Of a DNA stretch of 39,834 nt, positions 30,644-39,834 are shown in pieces. Both the position numbers and the translations under genes were made by a program. Source of the stretch: Hyphochytrium catenoides (taxonomy: Eukaryota; Sar; Hyphochytriomycetes; Hyphochytriales; Hyphochytriaceae); NCBI GenBank assembly GCA_900088475.1, contig FLMG01003623.1, positions 1 through 39,834 of the forward strand. Reading direction: 5' to 3'. The stretch's first letter is position 1, and each line of letters starts with the position of its first letter. The notes beneath the pieces are model-generated. The model was given only the letters and a program-made list of their open reading frames with translations. It was not told the origin of the DNA and ran no database searches.

Positions 30644-32989
30644 ATGGACGTGCAATTCCGCCCCACACTTGAGGAGGTTGAGAGGCTCGCGTCACTACCA
30701 GAAGTAAGCTAATCTCATGCCTGCCATTTGGAGCGGACAGATTTGTGACATTCTTCTCTCAACAGAATGAGGGAAAGAACTTGATACCAGTCTATAGGGA
30801 GCTGTTTGCGGACCTCGAAACTCCAGTTAGTGCCTTTCTTAAAATCCGAGAGGGAAACTACTCCTTCCTCTTAGAGTCAGTGGTCCTCGGAGAGCAGCGG
30901 GTACGTTTGCGATGGCCACACAATTCGTTGCTTGCAGCTGATGCCATTAGTATGAGTAGGGGCGATACTCCTTCATTGGGACCAAGCCCTTTAAGATTTT
31001 GGAAGTGGGCGATGACAGTCCCGTCTCCGGCGATCCGTTAGTGCACCTCGATGACGCCATGAGAGGTGAGCGCCGGTTCTCTTTACTCTTAACGCCGACT
31101 CGTTTATCTATATTTCAACTCTACCTGTTGTACCTTGTAGACTTCAAAGTAGTTCCTGTCGCCGGACTACCTCTGCCGCCCTTCACCGGTGGTGCCGTGG
31201 GTTACCTAAGCTACGATGCAGTGAAGTACTTCGAAAGTGAGTACCACTGTATCATAAAGGTTGCTTCAGGTTCCCCGTTCCGTCGATTCCTTGTCATAAG
31301 GGCCATAGCTGTAGGGTTTGAGAGCAAAAGAGCTCACTTCAATACGATACAAAGAAAGACCAATGTAGTTCTTTGGACGGATCAGGAGTGCATCTGTAGA
31401 GGCTAAATGATGGCATCTACAATCCCCTCTTCTTGTACATTGTGCAGGCCGTGTGAAGCCAAACATTCAAAAGCAAACAGATCGGCTACAAGTTCCAGAC
31501 TGCATCTATATGTTCTGTGACACACTGCTAATCTTTGACCATGTCCGGAACACCATCAAGGTTGTCAGTCATTGTGATCTTGGCAGAACTGACCTTGCCA
31601 CATCTTACCAGCAAGCGACCTCGCGTGTGGAGGAGCTGGTAGCCAAACTCCAAACACCTATTGAAAGTAAACTGAGGGGTGTCTCTGCTCTGAGTAATCT
31701 AGCTCGGCTCCCTCACTCAGAGTGGAATAAGGGATCCAATGTCGGCAAGGACGGGTACATGGCCTTTGTCAATAACTTGAAGCATCACGTTACAGGAGGA
31801 GACATTATTCAAGCTGTACCATCCCAGGTAGGTAATGAAGCTTAGGCCTGGTCCTGACTTTTGGGCAAGAAATCGTCTTACAGCCTTGCAGCGGATAGCT
31901 CTTTCCTTCGAGGGCGGAGACGTTAGCGCGCTTGATATCTACCGCCAACTAAGAGTGTTGAATCCGTCACCTTATATGTACTATCTTGACCTTGGGCCGA
32001 ACTTCCAGGTGGGCTTATCTCCCATTAAAACGAATAGCTGAAAAACTGGTTCTGTAGCGGCATCTCTAAGCATACTCCAGATTGTAGGTGCCTCCCCTGA
32101 AATGTTGCTAAAAGTGGACGAGAAGAGGATAGTCCAGACCCATCCGATCGCAGGTAAAGTTCAAAAGAGCCTTTCCCCCAAACGCAACAGCTAATTTAGA
32201 GGGGTCCGAGCTAGGTACACGCCCACGAGGGGCTACTCCAGAGGAAGATGAGGCTTTGGCCAAGGAGCTTCTGGCTGATGAGAAGGAGCTGGCAGAGCAC
32301 GTAATGCTTGTAGACCTGGGCCGTAACGACGTAGGCCGGGTGGCTAAGCCCGGAACCGTGAAGGTCCAAGGCTTGATGCACATTGAGAAATACTCCCATG
32401 TCATGCACATTGTCTCGGTTGTGAAGGGAGAGCTAAGGGAGGAGTGCTCCCCGCTAGTAAGCCCAAACGTTTTTTAAGGTTTTACCTCTGTCCATATCTC
32501 ACCGGACTATGTCAAGGATGCATTCCGTGCAATATTCCCTGCCGGGACGCTTACTGGAGCTCCTAAGGTCAAGGCAATGGAACTGGTCGCAGGACTGGAG
32601 CCAGAAAAAAGAGGTTAGCTATAACTACACTTCCTCTGTTGAAGCTTCTATGTTGGAAAGCTAACACCCAGACTAGGTATCTATGGTGGATCGGTAGGCT
32701 ACTACTCCTTCTCAGGTGTCCTTGACACCGCGATCGCAATCAGAACGCTTGTGATCAAGGATGGCACTGTTTATGCCCAAGCAGGTATGTCGCATTCTAC
32801 GGTCATTCGGGTTTTAGGACAGACCTGTCTTCCTCTTACACTGTACGCATAGGTGGGGGAATTGTGTATGACTCAGATCCTGAGACAGAATACCTAGAAA
32901 CAATGAACAAATTAGGGGCTGTGTTGGCTGCCATCCAGTTGGCTGCGAAGAAGGGTGACGCTGCGATCATTCCGCGCGCCACAACTTGA
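30644..32989 (+). CDS. trpE: Anthranilate synthase component I (TrpE), 11 exons
   Basis: Exons: 30644-30703, 30766-30900, 30960-31065, 31141-31236, 31448-31827, 31892-32008, 32081-32153, 32215-32456, 32517-32613, 32677-32784, 32853-32989; 516 aa. It converts chorismate and an amino group from glutamine (or ammonia) to anthranilate, the first step of tryptophan synthesis. Residues 55-58 are LLES, the segment linked to tryptophan feedback binding. The chorismate-binding domain shows [12 protein letters not shown]-like [38 protein letters not shown] at 320-324, [23 protein letters not shown] and the end motif [18 protein letters not shown] rather than PIKGT marks anthranilate synthase, not aminodeoxychorismate synthase. 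No glutamine amidotransferase domain is fused, so a separate TrpG is expected. The N-terminus [15 protein letters not shown] is not a plastid or mitochondrial presequence, which suggests a cytosolic enzyme. Confidence 0.96.
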
Positions 32990-33183
32990 GCTGACGGAAA
33001 CAGTCTGGCGACTAATAAATTCTCTTACAAAGCTGCTGATTTTTTTGTTTAACGTCTCACTTTGTGGCTGCGGTAAAGTACTCCAGAAAACTAATTATTG
33101 TCCTAAAAGTACGCATAAGTGATGAGAACGACAGAGAAAGCCACCTCCAAAGCGGCTAAGGCTCTGGCCTATCACTTCATGCA
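32990..33183. other. Convergent gap TrpE / NCAPD3
   Basis: 194 bp between facing stop codons. It includes a T7 run near 33042 and is probably shared 3' UTR space. Confidence 0.5.
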
Positions 33184-36100
33184 TCAGGCAGCACGATTAG
33201 GTTCGTGGAGCTCATCTGCAATCTCGCTGTGTTGATCTGAAGCGCGTAGGTCCCACTTTTTGGCTGTCTGAGCTTTAGCAGGAGATGGCATTACAAGGTT
33301 TGCGCCGGACATTCTTGGTGTTTCTGCAATCATAAAAGAAGCTCTTCAATATTGACAAAGCAGTTGATAGGCAGTTTCATAGGCCAATCTGTCTACCTGT
33401 GTTCAAGTCCATCCTTAGCGGTTGAAGAGCTCGGTGGGATCCTGATGGGGTGGTATGGGCTCTTCTGAGCGCAGTAGGAGGCGTGCCGAGGGCAGCCAGT
33501 ACAGCTTCCTTAGGCGTGCGCAGCGAACTGAATAGGATATAAGAGGGGTTTGTCATGCGCGAAAAGCCGGAATGGAAGGCGCCAAAGTAACTACATCATC
33601 AGCCGCGTCTTCAATATGCTCGCAAGCTTACCGTTTAGTGGAAGTGAGATGTTCTGCGCGAAGCCTTGGGGCAGAGCACTCATGCAGCTTCGGAGCCGGT
33701 GAATCACTGTTAAGAGGAATGGGTGTTCTTACGCTGCTACCAGGACCAATGCTGTGGCGCCGTTTGGCAGCGGTCATGGGCGTGCGAGGAGCCTGTGAAG
33801 TGCTACCTATAGAAGTGGAAGCGGCTTCTGTCGCAGCTTCATCAGGAACAGAGTTAAAGTTCTTTTTATGCAGCTGATGCTGACGAAGATCGAACTCGAT
33901 TTCCTTTTGAAGCTGAGGATCGGAGGACAAAACATCTTTCACCTCTTCCTTGAACTGGCTGCAGACTTCTGCCAGATACGACATAAGATCTCTCGTAAGA
34001 GAGCTGTGGCACCTTTCCAGCTTATGTTTTAGGGCGATAAGGATCGGCAAGATGTTCTCAATTAGGTGCTTTCGCGAGAGCTTAGTCAGGACCTATTCCA
34101 GGGTCGTGAACCAGGTCTCAGTCTCAGCGGTTAAGTGCGTGTGTGGAAGAGAACATGTATACCTTGTTTCTAGCTGCATCTAGACTTCGAAGTTGTGCAG
34201 CTGCGTCATCATCATCTTCCAAGTCATGGGATTCGGCACCTTGTAGCTTCATTTCTTGGCTGCACAGGACGCGAAAGCTATCCCGCAGAACCCACTCCAC
34301 GGTCGGATCTTTCAACTCCGACCCAGGGATAGTGAGTCGTAAGCCGTCGTCGACGACAGCGGCGAGAATCTACGGAAGGAAAGGGATTCTGCTTTTTATC
34401 CATGAGTAGGTGACAGCACAACAAACACCTACCTCTGCTGTAATCTTGCCCATAGCTTGCAGCTTCTGCTCACTTTTAAAGGTTCCTAGCATGGCTGCGT
34501 AGCAACGGAATCGAGCTTCACTACCACTTTCCCCTTCGAGCTGACAGCTTGCCCTTCCTGAACCTGAAGAAGCCACAGTCTCGAAACCTGTAGGTGTCCA
34601 CACAATAAGTGCAGCTTTCTAATAAACTGAGTACACCAGCCACGTCTTACCTGAAGGTCTCTGGGTGCAGTTGTTAAACGCAAAGATTGCGTCAATAAAA
34701 TTGTTATGTAGAAGATGCGGGAACCTTCTGAGATATGTGACGGTAAGAGTGAATTGCGCCAGCTTGGCTAATTCTGCGTCCTCATCAGCCATCAAGACGG
34801 CAAGGTCTAAGAAAAGTGGGAGCCTATCGCTTTCGTTAGCCATGTCTCTGAGTCCGAGATTTACCGCATTGTACCTGCACTTGACGTAGTCCTGGAGGAT
34901 GAGCTGGGATAAGATCGTGAAAGCGTGCCGTCTGACGACGCAGTTGGTGTCTCCCAAACATTTGGCCATAGAGTCGATGTAGGGGTCCACCATAGAGGTG
35001 TAGCGGATACAAAGATCGCTCAGAACCAAAAGGATGTTGGAGCGGATGGCTGCAGTAGAATTCAAGTTCGATTCCAGCTCTCTGACGAATGTTGTCATAT
35101 TCTGCTTTGCCAAGTCCTACACCGCCATGTGTGATCTGGATACCTTACGAGTAGGGTGAAGAAAAAAGCGAATCTTACCTTCTCTACCAAGCAGAGCTTT
35201 CCGAGCGTAACGAAAGCGTGAGCACGTACTCTAGAAGGTATTTGAAAGGGCGCCACCACCCCGTCGGATGACGCATGAGATGACAAGGTCGATATTGCTG
35301 GGGCGAGAAGGGATTGAACAATGAGGACTGCTTTCCTTGTGGGCCGCAGAGACTTCTGCACCTTACGCTGATCAGGAAAGTCATTTAGTGTGATGTCCAC
35401 AAAAGAACGAGCCATGGTATACCTGGTCTTGATCCTTATCGAACCCCACAAGGAACATTTCTCCAAGGCTAAAGAGTCGCCGCTCAACTTCTTCAACCTC
35501 AAGCTGGCGCCTCTCCTCATTGGATAACCGCATAACGTAGCCCTCTAGGAAATCTTCCGCTAACTTCGAAATATCTGTGGCCCAGGACAGGCAAATGGTC
35601 CTGGCAACCTCTTCTTGAGGAACTTTAGCATAGCACAGCCTCTCCAGGGCCGACACCATTAAATGAATAAGGGGCGGTGGACAGCTGAAGTTGACCAGGT
35701 GCTGCAGTAGATCATCTGCGAGCTAAAACATTGCATCAGCCTTTCCCCCCAAAGGAGATCATGCACAACGCGTACCTCTGCCGCCTCTTCTGCAGGGATT
35801 GTGCTAGCTGTACTAGCCAGGACCTTGAGTATCCGCTGCACGCTCTGCGGGTTAGTATCAGCTTCTCTTCTTGATATCTGCAGAACAGGTCCGTCAACAA
35901 TTAAGGGTATGACTTTAGATCGCGTATCTTTCCTTTCATACCCTGCGCCAACATTGAACCACAAAGTCAGGGTTAAAGTACTCATTGCCCTTTCCTTTCC
36001 GCTTGAGAAGCAGATCTTGCTCTGCAACGAGTATTCTTGTTAGCACCCTTTGGGAGGTCTCATTGCCTCAACCACTCGCACCTGCTAGCTCTTCCAATAT

Positions 36101-39100
36101 AATCCAGGCGCAATTTCCCAATGCCTCCCTGTATTTCAGTTCTCTGTCCGCGGCCTCATCTTCTAGTGCATTGAGCGATTCGCTGGCAGCTTTTCTCATG
36201 CTTGACATTAAAGTCAGGGCATCCACTGCACCTGACTGGATCAATTGCGTTACCGCCTTTTGAAAGCAGCGTATTAATGGTCCTTCCAGTTGGTTTAATA
36301 GGGTCCAAGCCCCTTGTCTACGTGTCTACGGTTAGGTAAGCAGCACTTGTCACAGATGCCGGAGCCTTCACACCTTGATATTGAGGAGTCCTCAGGTGAC
36401 CAGCTGAGGATCCTATACAGTTACTACCGTCAACGAAACCGTTCACTAAGCCGAGAAGGGACATGCAAACCTTTGAATAATGATTGCGTCGATGGCTTCA
36501 ATGGCCTTTTGCTGCATGACACGGTCAGCAGGTGCGACAAGATAGTATGCAGTTATTGAATCTACCTGTACAGTTGTCTCCACATCCGAAACAAGCGGAA
36601 CAACCCCTGACAGCCAAGTCGACTGTAAGCTTTGGTTGCTGAAATCTCCTCGGACAAGAGTGGTTATCAGGCTGATAGCCTGTTTCCGCACTAAGACGGA
36701 CTCATCCGTACACTTAGAATGAATAGCGTCATAGTCGGAGTCCGTAATGTGTTCGTAGACTGGAAGACGGCCTACTGAACCCAGAATAATAAGCCCTTCT
36801 AAGCCCTGAAGGGCATACTTGCGGACGGACGACTTCAAATCCGCCATTCTTTTCAGGAATAGACCAATAATTTCGTGAAGTAATGTCTCTGTCGTGCCAG
36901 AAGTCTACAAACGGCACGGCGACGAAAGTCAGTATGGAACGCTGCAACACTTGAAACAACGTGTCGCTACCTTCTCCTGAAGATTTGCACTCAAGCAACC
37001 GAGGAGAGTTCGATCAAGTGTTGTTATACTCTCAAATGATGTCCAGTAAACTTTAGAAGAAAACTGCGCGAGCGGAAGGGACAGAAGATTGGCGAGTCCC
37101 TGCAATGCTTTGGCACGCACGGATGGAGCCTTGTCACGACCTCTTTCCAAGAGGATTGACAGCAAGAGCCTGAAGACAGAGGCTGGTCCATCAGCCGAGT
37201 CTTTTGAGATTACCGGTGTGTTAATTACCCAACCTCATGTCATTATACTCAAGACCTACCTTCGCCATTACCAGCACTATTGGTCCTTACAGAGCTCTCT
37301 AGAAGCTTTGACGACAGCTCAGCTGCGAAAAATCTGAAGCTAACCTAGGTGCGCGTCAATGAAGGCTTAAAGGTGCCTGAGACTTCGCATTGTCATGCAT
37401 CTACCTTCGTGTTCTTAGACAGCTTGGTCAAGAACTTTAAGAATGATTTCCTGGCCAAATCAGGAAGTTCTTTAGCATCATAGATCTGGTTGTTGTTGTT
37501 TTTTTGTTTGGGGGGTTGGGGAGAAGCGAAGAGAGGAGAGGAGAGATGGGGGGCGTGGAGGAAATGAAAAAAGAATAGTCAGCGTACGACTCGAATCCCA
37601 TCCGTACTTAACTTTCTACCTTCTTGATGGCTTCGATAGTCAGACCGCGAGGCTCCGCCTTGTCCGACGGGTTCGTACAGATATGCTGTAGGACAGTTAC
37701 GATGGTTGCTGCCACAGCGGCGTGGAGCTCTTCTTCGTTTGCACTCTTCTCGAGGAGTTCCTTTAGCATCCCCACTGCAGCATTTTGGATGACGCTCCGT
37801 TGCTTGTTCGTCAAGCTATCGCATTGAGGGAGGCGGCAACTCAGGTTTAAGAGAGGAAGCATCCGCTGCCCTAGTGCATTAAGAGCCTGCGTCTTATTCT
37901 CTATAGGACCATCTCCGTCCATCACAGTCGCTAGACCTAGACGTCGAGCAAGAAGAGAGCAACGGGAATGCAAGTTCGGGTCTGGAGAGGGGCGCTGCTC
38001 GGCAGCGACAGTTAGAAGGAGGCTTAGATCTACAGTGGCTTGACTGAGCTCCTCTCTCTCTGCTAGAGACATCATATCAAAGAGCCCATCCGAAATTGTA
38101 TCTGCAAGGGTCTCAATGGCAGCCAGACCACGCTCATTGGCAGCGTTGTTGGTTCTCCAAGTTGCTTTGCAATTAGATCTGCCTGCCGTCAGTGAAGTTA
38201 CTTCCCCTATGTCATCCTCATCCTGCGACGCTTGTGAGTCTGGCTCTTCGTCCTTTCTCCTACTCAAGCCACGCATAGTAGCTGAAGTGCTGTCTTCCTT
38301 TCCTACTCGGGACAAAGCTGGCTTAGTATTATTAAAATCATAGCGCGACAATAGCACACACACGCCCTGACCTCCTTTGCCAACATGGGGAGAAATCTTG
38401 CGCTTTTTGGACGGCGGAAGCTCTGGGCCGCTCTCTTCATATTCTGGACCCATTAGAGCAGATTTAATCCATGCTCTACAAGCCTAGTCCAATCTCAGCT
38501 TCCCTATTAGGTTGGCAAAAGGACTAAAGTGCTCACCAGCAAAACCGATCGATAGACTTGCGACGAAAATAGGCCATGAGCAGAGGTCCCAGGAATCCCT
38601 AACCAGTTAAGATATGTGGAAGCCGCAAGGTTCTGAAGCTGGGTTCACAATGTCGTTAGAGGTCACCATTTTCGATCAACGTCTTCACTGTGGCTCTACC
38701 TGAAGAAGATCCTCCCAATCCTCCTTAAGGTTTTCCTCCTTAGACTTCGCCAAAATCTGATGAAGACAGGCGTACAGTGCACGATAGAGCACGATCGAAG
38801 AATCTTTGAAAAGTAGTGGGGTATTAGTATGATGGCTGGAGAATGACAGCAGAGGAGTAACGAACCTTCTCCCATTACGTTTAGCTGGACATCTTGCGAG
38901 GAAATGAAGGCCCAGAAAGGAGACTGCAAGGCTGAAGTTGCTTTAGTGGAAGGACTCTTTAAGCAACAGCCACTACGCACTTACCAGGTAGGAGACTCAA
39001 CTCTTTGCCGCTATTGGCAGAGGTCTTGCAACGACTTCGCCATGATTTCATCAGATGATGGAGTTCGCTTAGTGTACCAGCTAACTTTCTTAGCCCTAAG

Positions 39101-39379
39101 GTCCCCAAAGAAAGAGCTTTAATATCTCACACTGGCCTCGACCACTAAGATCAAGATCAACTCCACACCTTCCTGGTCATGAGGCACGACATCTTCTGCT
39201 TCGTCAATGTCTGGGGCACTTTGCTCCATGGAGGAGTCTTGACTGTTACCTCCAAACAGCGCATTGATGGAGGTTAAACTCACATCTTTTAGCGGTAAAC
39301 GTTTTAGGCATTGCACAAAGTCGTCCTCAAGCTTTGTCATTCCTGTCAGGCTGTGCGGCGTCTGACCGCCAACCCTCAT
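33184..39379 (-). CDS. NCAPD3: Condensin II non-SMC subunit D3 (NCAPD3), 22 exons
   Basis: Exons (minus): 39379-39169, 39095-38985, 38931-38866, 38803-38700, 38638-38537, 38483-37620, 37485-37405, 37344-37260, 37182-36971, 36904-36566, 36511-36471, 36317-36082, 36021-35942, 35877-35776, 35722-35423, 35367-35179, 35116-34651, 34587-34433, 34369-34163, 34092-33632, 33527-33397, 33323-33184; 1560 aa. HEAT repeats run through most of it. D3-like blocks include DKAPSVRAKALQGLANLL, VLVRKQAISLITTLVRG, VRAHAFVTLGKLCL, SDLCIRYTSMVDPYI, VRRHAFTILSQLILQDYVK and FIDAIFAFNN (Cnd1 region), then KHLIENILPILIALK. There is a basic PPSKKRK patch at 221-227. The tail carries repeated Thr-Pro sites (PRTPM, VRTPIP, LRTPKE, LGTPP, ETPR), likely mitotic kinase targets. 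D3 is the HEAT subunit of condensin II, acting in chromosome axis formation. Two small C-terminal exons were added because a strong donor (CG|GTAAGC) beats the immediate stop and the frame continues. An in-frame ATG at residue 14 is an alternative start. Confidence 0.94.
37486..37619 (-). other. NCAPD3 intron 6 with a pyrimidine-rich tract on the coding strand
   Basis: The 134-bp intron between the longest NCAPD3 exon and exon 7 carries on the plus strand a T8 run, G-runs (GGGGGG, GGGG) and GA-rich sequence, so the coding strand is C/T-rich ahead of the acceptor. The tract gives a long polypyrimidine stretch upstream of the AACCAG acceptor. Confidence 0.6.
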
Positions 39380-39834
39380 TATTCAGCGAGTCTTAGCGCG
39401 TTTACTCCTTTTTATAATGACGTCTGACCTATGCCTGTGAAGCTGACGAAGTCCGCATAATCCTATGAGCCAGCTTCATGAAGCTTTTTGCCTCAACCGC
39501 TATTTTCGCTTGTTTAGAAATGGAGCTCAGGTTCAAAGGCGATCGTGCCAATTTTCAAGCATTCAAAATTCGCTCCTAACGAAATTCCACCCATCCTCGT
39601 ACTTGTTTACTTGGTACTACAGTACTTGAGTTCGCTAGAACTTACCCTTTCACCTAACCGGTAACTACTAACAAAAGATGTAGTTGTACACTTGTACACA
39701 CTACAACACTCCTTCTCTCGAGGGCGTTTCATTTCCAAGTACGACTCAAGTACACAGGTCGTGCATAGTGCATAGTAGTTCACAAGACTTTGTCCCTGAC
39801 GACCTTCTTGACCTCCTTGCCCAACACAACCACG
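39380..39834. other. Region upstream of NCAPD3 to window end
   Basis: 455 bp upstream of the NCAPD3 ATG (minus strand), presumably promoter and 5' UTR. There are repeated GTAC-containing words (about 39600-39760: TACTTG, TACAGTACTTGAG, TTGTACACTTGTACACAC). No ORF of note. Confidence 0.45.

Noticed and set aside
32457-32516. Reading the TrpE segment [13 protein letters not shown] as coding
   Set aside because: It cannot be joined in frame to exon 8. Splicing at GTCAAG|GATGCA gives [14 protein letters not shown], as the family expects.
33623-33631. Stop codon TAA directly after ...TSTKR as the end of NCAPD3
   Set aside because: The same bases form a strong donor (CG|GTAAGC), and two further exons join in frame with D3-like Thr-Pro-rich sequence.
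35055-35085. GTTCGATTCC word resembling a tRNA B box
   Set aside because: Lies inside a conserved NCAPD3 exon, the flanking bases do not form a T-stem, and no A box is present.

Overview
The window is nuclear DNA from a unicellular eukaryote with intron-dense genes. Eight of the ten genes I could assemble are split by GT-AG introns, mostly about 50-100 bp long. Reading frame is kept across every junction I joined (98 introns in total). Some gene content narrows the host. A condensin II subunit argues against most fungi, and a free-standing anthranilate synthase argues against animals. Short introns, near-even base composition and a mix of animal-like and microbial genes fit a protist such as an alveolate (a perkinsid-like host is my guess) or a stramenopile. 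Nothing here proves the lineage, and no RNA gene, CRISPR array or recognisable transposon was found.

Layout, left to right. Minus strand 46-2332: a coiled-coil protein with a CC1-box-like motif of BICD/Spindly/HAP1-type dynein adaptors. Plus 3311-4421: an ELO fatty acid elongase. Plus 4996-5886: an intronless coiled-coil, Pro/His/Ser-Pro-rich protein of unknown function. Minus 6013-7389: a carnitine/acylcarnitine carrier (SLC25A20 type). Plus 8759-10462: an intronless orphan membrane protein built of two five-helix halves. Minus 10798-13605: a CID-domain protein of the Rtt103/RPRD family. Plus 16989-24336: an NPC1-like sterol transporter. Minus 24565-27439: a PP2A B56 regulatory subunit. Plus 30644-32989: anthranilate synthase component I. 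Minus 33184-39379: condensin II subunit D3.

The genes do not form one pathway; this is ordinary eukaryotic chromosome with mixed housekeeping functions. Lipid handling recurs (ELO, acylcarnitine carrier, NPC1), as does cell division and cytoskeleton (dynein adaptor, B56, condensin D3). Strands nearly alternate. Convergent gene ends lie only about 0.13-0.34 kb apart, while divergent starts are about 1.0-3.4 kb apart, so regulatory DNA is concentrated in the head-to-head gaps.

The most noteworthy item is the putative CC1-box dynein adaptor at the left end, followed by the orphan duplicated membrane protein. Exon coordinates are hand-derived from splice consensus, frame continuity and family conservation. 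Starts and a few splice sites could shift.
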